A DNA stretch of 64,000 nt, taken from assembly GCA_032690845.1 (NCBI GenBank), contig CM064425.1, positions 36,482,240 to 36,546,239 on the forward strand, read 5' to 3'. The notes beneath the pieces were generated by a model, which worked only from the letters and a program-made list of their open reading frames with translations, did no database searches and was not told the DNA's origin. Positions 1-10,982 of this stretch are shown piece by piece. The DNA is from Eleusine coracana subsp. coracana. Lineage: Eukaryota > Streptophyta > Magnoliopsida > Poales > Poaceae. A program made the position numbers and the translations under genes. Each line of letters opens with the position of its first letter. Position 1 is the stretch's first letter.

Positions 1-116
1 TTTCTAGAGCTCAGAAGAAGATTGAGCAAACAAGCACTTGTGAGAACCAGGGGAAACAACAAAATCAGCCTAAAAAACTTTTCCAATGCTAGAAATCCCA
101 CAAACCAAAGAACCAT

Positions 117-404
117 TCAAATAAAAACACAAGAAGCATTTTTCTTAAAGCGCACTTCCAAACCAACATCAAGCAACTGAGAGATAGAGAGGAGATTGTA
201 CTTGAGATGCTCAACCAAACCAACATCCTTGAGAGTGAATTTCTCATTTACCTTTACCGCGCCCCTTGCCTTCACTCTCCCTCTCTTGTCATCTACAAAG
301 GTCACATACTCCCAGTGCTTCAAGGGAGTGAGGTTGGAGAACCACTTTGCATCTCCGGTCATGTGGCGCGAACACGCGGAGTCCATCAACCATTTGTTCT
401 TCAA
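117..404 (-). pseudogene. copia protease fragment
   Basis: The frame contains the copia aspartic protease signature, here DSACSRHMTG, in which D-S-A is the active-site triplet (D-S-G is the usual form), followed by the conserved region ending in NLLSISQLLD. This enzyme normally processes the Gag-Pol polyprotein inside the virus-like particle. The fragment follows the gag region on the minus strand and is separated from it by in-frame stops, so it is part of a decayed polyprotein. Integrase and reverse transcriptase would lie beyond base 1. Confidence 0.8.
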
Positions 405-419
405 GCCTCCACCTGCTGC

Positions 420-2912
420 CTACAAAGAACGAGAAGGAAAGATCGATGACTCAGTGCTGGGGTTAGAAAGAAAACTTTTGGGAAGCCAGCACTGAATCAC
501 ACGACCTACAGTGGTTATTATAGTTTTTTGCACATTACCACTCGAACGCATGGGACGAGAACCACGATGGGGAAAGCGTGGCCTGTCAAAGCGTCTCGAC
601 TCAAACCTGTGGTTGTGAGGATAGAAATCATTTGTGTGAAAGCCACATCCACGCGAGCGACGCTCACCACGATAGGGAAAACGTGGGGCGCCAAAACACT
701 GCTGCGCAAAACCTCTGTTTTGTGAATCAATGCCATATGAGGAATGACCCTGTCCATGATAGGAATGAGAAAAAGAGCGAGGTAGAGAACCAACAAAATC
801 ATCATGATGCACATTCCTAGTTAACTCAGCTTGCATCCTCCCAATCCTCTGACGCCTATAACAGTACACATCCAAGTGACCCTTGCGGCCACAGAACTTG
901 CAAATATAGACACTCTCATGTTTAGGCTTAGCTTGCACAGTGGGTTTGGGTTTTGGCTTCTTAGCTTGTTTTGGGTTGAAGGAGGATTTTGGATTGGGTG
1001 GATAGTATGTGTCAGTGGGTGTGATGGATTTTTCCTCATCCTTGTAGCTAGAGCTAGGCACAAACTTACCCACATTCTCACTCACCTTGTCACACCTCTT
1101 AAATCCCAAGCCCAAGTTGTTGGTTGACCTACTAGCACTTTCTTTGACTCTTGCCAAGTCACTCTCAATCTTCTTCTCACTCACTAGGGTTCTTTGGAGC
1201 CTAGAAACAAGATAGTCATTTTCTTGAACTAGGACTTTGTTTTCCTCTCTAGTGATAACTAGCTTGTCCTTGAGAGAGACACACACTTCACATGGTGGTG
1301 GAAGAACTTTTGAGCGAATCTCATATAGCACCTTGGACTCGAGCTCTTTGACTTTGAGGGTTTGAGCTTCCAACTCATTAGTGAGCTTGGGGCACTTCTG
1401 ACATGCACCCAAAAGAGTTGGTCTAGCTTTGAATTCATCAAGCTCTTTGAGGGCACTCTCAAGCTAACTGGAAACTTGAGCATGCACACTTTCCCTCTGA
1501 CTGAGATCATTCATCACAACTTGACAGGACTCACACTCAACATCAGCATTTTTAGCAAGCTTGGACCTAAGCGAAGTAATCTCATACTCAGCACTCTCCA
1601 ACTTAGACTTAAACTCTATATTCTCATGAACAGCGTTGCGAAGCTTATCATCTTGCATGAGCAAAACATCGCGCAAATGATCAAGTTCAGAAGAGAGCTC
1701 ATCAAGAGTGGGAGGTACCTTGCTTGTGTCAGAGTCGGAGCCAGAGTCGGTGTCAAGATCGTTCTTTGCCATGAAGCAAAGCTCGGTGAAGTCGTCCTTC
1801 CTCTTGACTCGTGGCTTCTCATCCTCCTCCTCCGAGCTTGTAAGTCCTTTGCTTGATGTGAGGTCAACGTCACTCAAGGCGGCAACGCAGGCGCGTGCAA
1901 TGGCCTTGACGAACTTCTTGGAGTTTTTGCCTTTCTTGTAGAAGTGCTTCTTGTTCTGCTTGAAATCTTCAGTGTTGTTGTCGTGGTACCCGGCCTTCTT
2001 CTTCTTTTTGGGGCAGTCAGTAATGAAGTGTCCTGGGCCACCACACTCGAAGCAGGTTCTTGAACCACCTCCTCTTCTCTCCTTGCGGTTGTTGTAGAAC
2101 TTCCTGAACTTCCTTGTGAGCAAGGACAACTCCTTCTCAGGAATGCACTCCATTTGTTCATCGCAAGCTGCAACAAGAGAAGAAAGAGCAAACTCCAAAG
2201 AAGACTTGTCAAGTGAGAAGTTAGTTCCATAAGAAGCACCACTGTGACTACCCTTTTGAGAGCTAGAAAGTAAAGCCATGCTAGAAGCAGGATTAGCAAG
2301 ATTAGGACGAGACTTCCTAGACAGTTCATCAGATTTTAGCTTGCTATACAACTGCTCATAGTCCAGTGTATTGAAATCAGCAGTTTCTTCTAGTGCCGCA
2401 ATCTCAACCCCCTAAGCATTTTCATCAAGAGAATATAGCAACTGCTTAGCTCTATCATTATCATTGTACACAAGGTTACCACAAGCCCCCTAGTTGCACA
2501 CAATGGCCTCAAACCTACGAAAAGTGTCATCTAGTGACTCGCCAGGTTTTTGTGCAAAGGTTTGGTACTGTCTATTGTATGAATCCTTATGCATAGACTT
2601 GACTTGATTGGTACCCTCATGGTACGTGCAAAGCTTTGCCCAAATGGCATGTGCAGTGTCAATATGAGCAACACGGTCATGTTCATTACTACCTAGAGTA
2701 GAAAGCAGGATATTGATAGCTTTTGAGTTGTTTTCATACCTGATTAACTCACCTACAGATGCAGTGTTGAGGTCTTCTGGTATAGCATACTCTTGCTCAA
2801 CTATCTCCCAAATTGCACGTTCTTGGCTTAAGAGATAAGCCTTAGTCCTTGACTTCCCGTAGGGAAAGTCATCTCCATCAAACATCCAGAGCTTGACCGC
2901 ACACTTCTCCAT
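420..2912 (-). pseudogene. copia gag (family A), broken into three frames
   Basis: Three successive minus-strand reading frames (2912-2490, 2351-1464, 1412-420) together look like one Sirevirus gag plus linker. The first holds the UBN2/retrotransposon Gag domain, with motifs such as AIWAKLC and SLDDTFRRFEAIV. The second carries a CCHC zinc knuckle (CFECGGPGHFITDC), which binds RNA, followed by lysine-rich and acidic stretches and a coiled coil. The third continues the coiled coil and has a second, irregular CX2C-H motif (CKFCGRKGHLDVYC). Stops and frame changes near 2487 and 1463-1413 break it. The product would form the particle coat. No functional product is expected. Confidence 0.75.
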
Positions 2913-2961
2913 GTCGCCTTCGGATCACAAGGCCGGTTAAGGTCAACTAGTGATCAAACTG

Positions 2962-2975
2962 GCTCTGATACCAAT
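2962..2975 (-). other. primer binding site, initiator-Met tRNA
   Basis: On the minus strand the sequence reads ATTGGTATCAGAGC, the standard copia primer site matching the 3' end of initiator methionine tRNA. It directly follows the LTR end at 2976, which fixes the LTR boundary and the orientation of the element. Confidence 0.9.
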
Positions 2976-4723
2976 TGAAGGACCGAGGTGGGGGTGAATG
3001 GGAGCCTATTAAAATTCTTCACAAGAACTTGGCCTATATCCTAATTACAACCCAAGACAACCTCTAAACCGATCACCAAGGCCACACACACCAACTTGTG
3101 ATGTGCTAACCCTAGGAGTGATCAACAATAGCAGTGCAACACAACAAAAACAAAGGAGAGCAGCAAAGACTTGACACAATCAAGGAGTGGACTCAAAACA
3201 AGTTACTGGACAAACATCGGCAGTGCTGTTCACTGGCATCGGTAGTGCTGATGCGGGGTTCGGACCCAAGCCACAGGCAGTGCAGGTCATGGCATCGGCA
3301 GTGCGAATCCGGGTTCTAACCCAACAACAGTGCCGGTTCAGGCAATCGGCAGTGCCGATCGACCCCCGACAGAACATGAAATTGTCATGATTTTCCCCCA
3401 AATCTCTTCAAAACTCAACCAAATGATCTCCAAAACGTGCGATATTTTGACCAGGGAATCCTCAGGTCATTGTGACCTTCCTCCAAAAAGATCTACTCAA
3501 TTGGCTCAAGAAATCATCACGAATTTCAGATCTTGTGCCAAGAACACCAAAAAGGGGAAACTTGAGAAATCCTTCAAATCGAATGTGCTAGAGCTCTTGA
3601 TCCGGTCAAGGACCCATGAAGGATTGTTCTAGCTCATCATAGCACTAAGATCTCCAAGAAATCTGCCCCAAAAACTCACTCAAAAAGGAGATCAAAAATT
3701 CCCACGAAAAATAGACAGAGAGAAATTCGGGATTTAGGGAGAGAGGAAGATCTTGAGCACAAAAATAACTTTCATATCATAGAAACATGTATACAAGATC
3801 CATAGATGCAAGGCTAGGAAGCCACCCTCTTCCTCCCACTATTTGGAAGAGAAAGAGATGTCTCTCACACACCCTCTCCTCTCCTCTTGAACATGAAGAC
3901 CTCTCCTAGCACTTTGAATGAAATCCTAACAAGACTAATGGGAAGAGGCACCTCTCCCACCAGCCACACCTCTCCTTATATAGGCCTAGGGTTCAAGACA
4001 CTTCTACCCCTGACCTATATTATATTGCCACCTACCACCAGGGGCAAAACTATCCAACTCTTTTTCCTTCGCCCGAAACGCCATCGAGCCCTTCACAACT
4101 TTGCTTCGCCTCGACGCAAGCTCCGTGATGGTGCCACATGCACCTCCAATCGCCACCAACGGTTGTTAGGCCCAAATCGGGAAACCGCCTAGCACGCTTC
4201 TCAAAGCATGTCTTCTTGATCTTGATGCGTGTCACCTCGTCCCGTGATCCTCCTCGTCGGCAAGTCTCTCCCACCCCTGGTCCATTAGAAGCCTCTACTT
4301 GCACCGACGCCCGAACACCTTTGACTTGGTCAACCCTGCCGTCTTAATCACCACCCACGGTTTTGAGGCTCAACCACGAAACCATTCGTGCTTCTTGCCT
4401 CTCCACGTGTACGGTGTGGATGACCCTTGACTTCACCCGGCCTCCTGATCCTCCGGCCCCAAGTCTCCTACTTGTGCCCGATCCTCTCAACGTTGACCGT
4501 CAAATTGACTCCAGTGACCTACACATCATGAGACAAGCGAACACATTTCCCATCTCCTGCAAACTCTCCAACATCCTCACCAACTCTAGTTAGTCAAAAC
4601 CATGACATGCACAAACTCATGCAATCCCTAGATTCTCGCATTTCAAATCAAACACCAAACTCAACCAATGTCAATTACTCATCACATATTACAAACCATG
4701 GCACATCTCAACATGGTTTCTCA
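2976..4723 (-). repeat. 5' LTR of copia family A, copy 1
   Basis: The repeat starts TGAAGGACC and ends CTCA on the plus strand, about 1.75 kb, and matches 53343-55330 along most of its length. A minus-strand TATA box (TATATAAG) lies at 3975-3982. A cluster of CGGCAGTGC-type motifs lies at about 3212-3360. The five bases after the right end (TGATG, 4724-4728) would be one TSD copy; its partner is outside the window. Confidence 0.85.
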
Positions 4724-5148
4724 TGATGAGTCATGGTTTATCATTTGCCTGTGTTTGACTCGTCATGATCTCACTTGGTTTATTTACATACATAGTGGCT
4801 TGTCTTTCTTTCATGTATCCTGTATGCTTGTGTATGTATTCATGATGATGATAGCTTGTTTTTAATTTTATGCATGATTCATGCTAACTTGTTGCATATC
4901 ATCACCATGTCCCACATTGCATGTCCTTATGCTTTCTTTAATCATCACCTATCATGACATGCATGCATATCATCTAGAGTGTACTCTTCTCTCTTTACTC
5001 TTTAGCTCTTGATGATGCTTGATTTGAGTAGGACCTTTTTTGTTCTTTCTTATTCCTTTGAGGTTCCTCTCGATCATAGTGTAGCTCTTTTAGCCTTGAT
5101 GTTTTATGATATGTAGTGGTTGTCAAAAATCACCAAAAAGGGAGAGAT
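4724..5148 (+). mobile_element. 3' tail of copia family B internal region
   Basis: No coding sequence is visible. The segment ends in a polypurine tract, AAAAAGGGAGAGAT at 5135-5148, just before an LTR starting TGTAAGCTT. The same tract context (ATCACCAAAAAGGG) precedes the 3' LTR of the complete element at 18049. It is therefore the untranslated end of a plus-strand copia element whose left part was separated by the family A insertion. Confidence 0.6.
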
Positions 5149-6821
5149 TGTAAGCTTCATGACCATTGATGATTGGATCCCCAAGGTATGGATGATTTAA
5201 TGATTAATGACAATTGTGAAATTGTGGGCTAATATCTATATGAGTGTTGTGTACACAGGAATCATCTCAAACACTATTACAAATCCTATTCATGTTGGTT
5301 GCCTTGGCGATTGATGACAATGACCACAAGCATAGAGCCTTGATGAGCATGATGGAGTCCAAGGGTTATGGAGATGGATCAAGGCTAATTACAAGATAGG
5401 AGCAAGTATTTGGATCACTTGTCTAGTTGTTAGGGCTTATGTCCATCGGAAAAACTGGACTATAAAGGGGGTCTAGGTCATATGTCTTAGGTCATGCTAG
5501 TCGGTGATGTGCATAGATGCTTAATAAAATCATAGGAACTAGGTGGTAGTAGAGGCCAAGGAGCTGATTGGATGAAGCCGGGCATTGTAGTCAAGTGAGG
5601 ACGAGGAGTTTCAACTTCTGCAGATAGAGACCGGACAGAAGGGTCAGAGAGACCAGACTGTACGGTCAGCAGAGAGGATTCCAGTTCAAAGAACAGTTGG
5701 CTACGAGGAAATCTATTGGAGCAAAATTTGTATAGACCGGACTGTACGATCTATAGATCGAACGGTAAGGTAGGAGAAAATTCTGGATAGACAAGGAAGT
5801 GGCTGCAACGACTCTGTTTGGACGAGGATTGGTGAAGACCGAACTATACGTTGTGTAGACCGGACTCTATGGTCTGTACAGGAGGAAGAAGCGGACAGAG
5901 AGCAACGGCTCTAAAGGAGCCGTCTGGTGAAGACTAGATTGTCTGGACTGGACAAAGATCAGACGGTACGGTCTGTATGTCCAGAAAGGCTGTTTTATGG
6001 AGTAACAGCGAGTTTGAGGTTGGAAGCCTATATAAACTCGTTGTTGGGGTCTTGGAGACCTCTCTTGGCCCATAGGATAGCTAGGAGCATCAGTAGGGAG
6101 CCAAGAGGAAAAGAGAGGAGCACTAGGAGGAGATATTGGATATCTTGAGAGTGCTAGAGAGAGTAACTTGAGCATCTATTCCTATCTAAGGGTAGGGTGT
6201 CTTTGAGAGTGTGATCTAGGTTGTTACTCTTGGTCTATGGTGAGGCCTAGACTGGTTAGGTGTTGGTTATGAAGGCCGTCATATGTTTGTAGAAGGTTTG
6301 AGCGCGTCGTTAAAGAGGGCATCGATAGTGAATGCTCGTGTTGGCTTGGGGAGTCAGGCAAGTTCTCGAGGGAGGCGAGCTTGTGCCTTGGTGGCAGCTA
6401 TGACGCGACTGTGTCTTCACTTTGGCAGTGATTGTGGGCTCGTGTGCGAGAACTCAACTTGGTGGTGGGAGGGACAGTACTTTGACGGGAGTGGTCCAAC
6501 GAGGAGTAGGGGAAGGCGCCATCCTTTCGAGACCCCGAGAAAAAAATCATGAGCATTCCTTGACCCTCTCCTTACTATTCCGCATTTGTGTGCTATAGAG
6601 GATAGCTTGACTTGAGGCTTGCATAGGCTAGTGTGCCTTAGCTTCCGTATTGCATTTATCATGAACATTATCATGTGTAGGACCCTAACCTCCAAGAATT
6701 GTTAGGTTGCAACGATTCCTAGGGTTGAGCATGGAAACAAAAGTATTTGTTGATTTTGGTCGACTTACCGATTCATCCCCCCCCCCCACCCCCTCCTCTC
6801 GGTATGCCTTCGGTCCTTACA
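5149..6821 (+). repeat. LTR of copia family B
   Basis: The repeat runs from TGTAAGCTTC after the polypurine tract to about GGTCCTTACA, after a C-rich stretch typical of Sirevirus LTR ends. A TATA box, TATATAAA, is at 6029-6036. Between 5600 and 5990 there are several imperfect palindromes of the form GACCGGACTGTACGGTC, resembling the U3 palindromes known from maize Sireviruses. The right end is approximate. Confidence 0.65.
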
Positions 6822-7624
6822 AGTTGGTTCGTGGAGGCAACAGTTAGTTGGTGGTTGGAAGTCTCTATAAAGTCGTTGTTGGGATCTTGGAGACCACCCT
6901 TGGCCATTGGGATTGCTTGGAGCATCAGTAGGGATCCAAGAGGAAAAGAGAGGAACACTAGTAGTAGATATTGCATATCTAGAGAGTTCTAGAGAGAGTA
7001 ACTTGAGCATCCATACATATCTAATGCTAAGATGTGCTTAAGAGTGTGTCCTAGGTTGTTACTATTACTCTATGGTGTGACCTAGACCGGTTAGGCGTCG
7101 GTGATCAGCCTATCATGATCAGTTGTGAAGGCCATCACATAAACAGTTTGAGCTCGCCGTTGAAAGGACCATCGCTAGTGAGCGCTCGTGCTAGCTTCGG
7201 GAGTTCGCCAAGTCCTTGAATGAGGCGAGCTTGTGCCTTGGTAGCAGTGGTGATGCAACCATGTACTCTGGTGGGAGTGGTCCAACGAGGAGTAGGGGAA
7301 GGCGTCATCCTTCCGAGACCTTGGGAAAAAATCATGGGCCATCTCTTACTCTTACTCTTTACTTTGATGCATTACCTTCCACATTTACATACCGTGATAC
7401 TCATGCTTGTTTTCTCATCTTGCTCTAGTTGATTATCTTGTAGAACTGCGTGAGTAGGCTCCTATGCTAGCTAGATGTTTGCTTCTATGTGTCTTGGATT
7501 ACTAGCTTGCATAGGAGTTGCATTGTCTTGTGTGATGTTTAGGTTGTTGTTCATTTCATAGGACTATTGCCTTGTTGTGTGATCTACACAAGAATTGCAT
7601 AGCAATTGTATTGCCTTGACTGAC
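6822..7624 (+). repeat. second, 5'-truncated LTR of copia family B (left piece)
   Basis: From about 6822 the sequence restarts at the middle of the preceding LTR. For example 6850-7010 matches 6010-6175, including the block GAGCATCAGTAGGGA, and 7011-7600 parallels 6172-6720. The piece stops at 7624 where the family C element is inserted and resumes at 19492. The two LTR copies lie head to tail with no internal region between them. Confidence 0.65.
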
Positions 7625-9343
7625 TGAAAGTGCATCTAGGCCCCTAATTTTATTTTGGTGATTGGCATCAATACAATTAAGAATGGACTAATGCTTTCAT
7701 TGAGTATGTGTGCAGATGACTATCTCAATTGATGAATGAAATGCATTGAAACAAAAAAGGAGAAAATAAGATGGTCATCTGCCTCAAGTTGAAAGTCCAA
7801 AATTAACTCAAGAATGAAGGATTCATATGGTCCTTATTTCTAATCTTGAGTATAGGTAAACCGTACTATTAAGAGGGGTATAATTTACAAATTTGGTAAA
7901 GTCAAATGCTCAAATTTCCCATAAATTCCATTTATGTGGCCCTCTGTTTTTGCCTTCATCGGCAGTGCCGGTGGTCCTCACTAGCAGTGCCGATCCTCTC
8001 TCCCAGAGGCGCTGTGATGCCCAGACACTTCTCTATCTTCTGTCTTGTCAGCATCGGCAGTGCTGATGGCCTCATCAGCAGTGCCGGTTGCTTCATCCAG
8101 AGAAGGTTGTTATCTATGGTTCTCTCGTTGTGGCTTATTGGCACTGCCGATCACCCTGATCGGCAGTGCCGGTCGGTTCTACCAGAGAACCACTCTTTCT
8201 GTCTGGCTCAACCTGTAGCTCATCGGCAATGCCGATCCCCTGATCGGCAGTGCCGGTCCCCTCTCCACAGAGACTGTCACCCCTCGGGCTATTTGGCTGA
8301 CTGCAATCGGCAGTGCCGGTCTTCTTGATCGGCAGTGCCAGTCAAGGTCTCCAGAGATGACTTGTCTGTGGCTGCGTCATCGACAGTGCTGATGTCTTGA
8401 TCGGCAGGGGCGGTGCAGGCCGAATCCTTGCCTGCAGAACTATGACAGTGTGTTAGAAACTCTACCGGCAGTGCCGGTGCGGGGCGTCCAGACAGGCCAA
8501 CGGCTCTTTTTGAGCCCCTTGTATAAAAGGTTCTCACCCCACTTCGTGCCCTCTCTCTAGAACCCGAAAATCATTTGGCACTTTTGAGCTTCACTCTCCT
8601 CACTGTCCCTCTCCAAGTCCAAGCTTCATTCCTTGAGCTAGGGTTTGAGTGAGCCAGTGATTCCTAGTGAAAAGAGCACCCCTCCACTCTTGAGCATTCG
8701 ATTTAATCATCTTTGTAACTTGTGCTTGTTACTGTTGGAGCTTTGCTCCTAGACGGTTAGCGGTGCCCGTAGAGCTCCCAACTTGTATGGTGACGCCTCG
8801 GGAAGTTTGTATCACCCATTCCGCAAGGGATTTCCTAGTGGAGAACTCGAGCTTGATCTTTATGGTCGCTTGAGTGAGAATAGGGTTGAAAGATACCCGG
8901 TCCTTTGTGGACTTCTCAACAGAGACGCAGGGTTCTTTCTGAGCCTGAACTTTGGTAACAAATCTTGTGTCTCCGTGTGCTCTTTTATTTACTTGATGTT
9001 TAATTACTCATTATCTAGCGTTAGTTCTTATATTTGCTTAAATTGCTAGATCTACTTGAGTAGCCCTTGTTTTGTTATTTCCTATTGTCATAGAGTTCCT
9101 TTTATTCTATTGTTGTAGTCAATTATTACATAGTAACCGCAAAACCACTTAAACCTAGATTGCACACGACTGTCTGTTCATCCATCAGCACTCCCGATCG
9201 CCCATCGGCAATAGCCATCGGCACTGCCGATCACCGTCACCAGCACTGCCAGTCAGTCTAATAAATTTGTTTAAGTCCAATTTCATAGGATTGTTAGATT
9301 TGCCTATTCACCCCCCCCCCCCCCCTCCTCTAGGCAACTTTCA
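7625..9343 (+). repeat. 5' LTR of family C
   Basis: The LTR starts TGAAAGTGC and ends ACTTTCA, 1719 bp. A TATA box, TATAAAA, is at 8522-8528. A dense cluster of CGGCAGTGCCG-type motifs fills 7955-8480, upstream of the TATA box, and a smaller one lies at 9185-9260. One motif pair forms a perfect 13-bp stem with a 5-base loop at 8140-8170. A C homopolymer lies close to the 3' end. Relative to the 3' LTR it retains about 265 bp near 8234-8498 that the other copy has lost. Confidence 0.92.
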
Positions 9344-9345
9344 AT

Positions 9346-9357
9346 TGGTATCAGAGC
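9346..9357 (+). other. primer binding site, initiator-Met tRNA
   Basis: The sequence TGGTATCAGAGC starts two bases after the 5' LTR end and is complementary to the 3' end of initiator methionine tRNA, the usual minus-strand primer of plant copia elements. Confidence 0.93.
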
Positions 9358-9394
9358 AGGATCTTCTTGAAGGCTTAACCGCTTCAAGATAAAG

Positions 9395-10758
9395 ATGACA
9401 AAGGGAAAGGAAATTCCGCCTAGTGCAACATCCGGGGCAGGGACCGAGGATGACGTATTTGGAGAAAATCCAAGGACTGAAGATATTGATAAAGATGAGC
9501 TACGAAAACCCTACAACAATGTCATGTTTGATTATGATGGTCTCAAAGAAGATCGCATTGGGCAAGGGTCCGGTAGACTCCCCTACTTTGATGGACAATT
9601 TTATGATCATTGGAAATGCAAGATGATGATGTATTTGGAATCCATGAGTCCTCATGTTGCAAGTATAACCGAGAATGGTTTCTTGTGGAAAAATAGAGAC
9701 AATCTAACCCGCAAGGATCAAATCAACATTCATCGCAATGTTGTGGCTGCTAGTGCAATTGTTTCCACACATAGTGCCACTGAGTATAAGAAGGTAGATG
9801 GAATAAAGAATGCCAACCAACTATGGAGAAAACTTGAGGTTATATATGAGGCCATTGATTCCGTTAAAGATGCAACATTTGAAGAATTACAAAATGAGTT
9901 CAACTTGTTCATCATGGGTCCGGGAGAAGGCCCAAAAGAAGTTCATGATAGGCTCATGAGAATTATGAATCAAAGAAGAGCACTAGGAGCTAGAATAACC
10001 GACTTGGATATCAACAAGAGACCACTACAAGCATTGAGACCTTTGGATAGCAACATTTGCTCAAACATTAGAGAGAAGGACAACTTTAAAACATTCTCCA
10101 CCGATAAAGTGCTCGGGAAGCTTCTTTCCCAAAAGCAACAAAATAATCAAACCAACAAAATAAATGCCTTGATCAAGCAGATTGAGGGAGCAAATGGTGA
10201 CAAAAATAATGTAGCACTCAATGCTACACAAGAAAAGCAAGAAAGGAAGAAGAAGAAAGTGGTTGACTCTAGTGATGAAGATAGTGATGATGAGATGGCT
10301 TTACTTGTGAGAAGATTCAAGTCATTCCTTAAGAAAGATGGCTATAAGAAGAAAAGCCATGATAAAGGCAAAGCAAGAAAGTCAAAGAGAACTTGCTATG
10401 AATGTGGTGATGAAGGACATTTCAATGCAGAATGTCCAAAGAAGAAGAACAAGGAAGAAAGAAGGAAGGACAAACATCACAAGAAAGACAAGAAGTACAA
10501 GAAGCATAGAAGAGGTGAAGCTCACATTGGCCAAGAATGGAATTCCGATGACTCATCCTCTTCATCATCTTCCTCCTCCGAATCCGACTCGGATAAGGGA
10601 GGCATTGCTACACTTGCCATTGGTGTCACTCCCACCAACACTTCTCTATTTGGGAGCTTGAGTGATGATGATGATGACAACACTCACAAGTGCCTTATGG
10701 CAAGAGGATCGAAGGTAACAAAATCTAAACACAAGTGTTCCTCTTATGCTAGTAGTAG

Positions 10759-10790
<32 letters not shown>

Positions 10791-10972
10791 GTGATGATGA
10801 TGTTAATGCTTCACTTCCCAAAATGCTTGAATTTATGGAATTACTTGAAAAAGAAAAGAAAGAAAATGATAGGCAAGAGGAGCTACTTGAGAAACAAGAA
10901 GACTTGCTTATTCTTGAAAAGAAAAGAAACCTTGAATTAGAGAAGCTCCTAGAAGAAGAGAAAGAAAAATAA
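9395..10972 (+). CDS. gag: Sirevirus Gag (525 residues)
   Basis: This is an uninterrupted frame of 525 codons starting 38 bases after the primer site. Residues 60-260 match the UBN2-type Gag domain, with motifs LPYFDGQFYDHWK and AVASIV-like helices. A CCHC zinc knuckle, CYECGDEGHFNAEC, lies near residue 335 and is followed by lysine-rich, serine-rich and acidic tracts. A (GAT)n microsatellite at about 10758-10800 encodes a run of aspartates. The C-terminus is a glutamate/lysine coiled coil. Gag forms the particle and packages the RNA. The frame ends TAA; a downstream frame continues the linker, so a frameshift or stop separates Gag from Pol. The frame is open, but the element cannot complete its cycle without an intact pol. 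Confidence 0.88.
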
Positions 10973-10982
10973 TGACTTAACT

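Larger units (their letters stand above)
1..4723 (-). mobile_element. Sirevirus-like Ty1/copia element, family A, copy 1 (5' part only)
   Basis: This is a minus-strand LTR retrotransposon whose 3' half lies outside the window. Read on the minus strand it has a 5' LTR (4723 to 2976), a primer binding site complementary to initiator-Met tRNA, gag with a zinc knuckle, a coiled-coil-rich gag/pol linker and a copia-type protease. The reading frame carries several stops, so the copy is dead. It sits in the 3' tail of another copia element that resumes at 4724. A second copy of the same family lies at 53343-59268. The Sirevirus assignment rests on the long LTR, the extended gag C-terminus and the palindromic motif cluster in the LTR. 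Confidence 0.85.

Noticed and set aside
7620..7624. Clean TSD for the family C element
   Set aside because: CTGAC and GTGAT share only three of five bases; insertion is supported by the interrupted LTR instead.
7955..8480. CRISPR-like array of short palindromic repeats
   Set aside because: Copies are degenerate, unevenly spaced and in both orientations, spacers are not uniform, and the cluster lies in a retrotransposon LTR of a plant genome.
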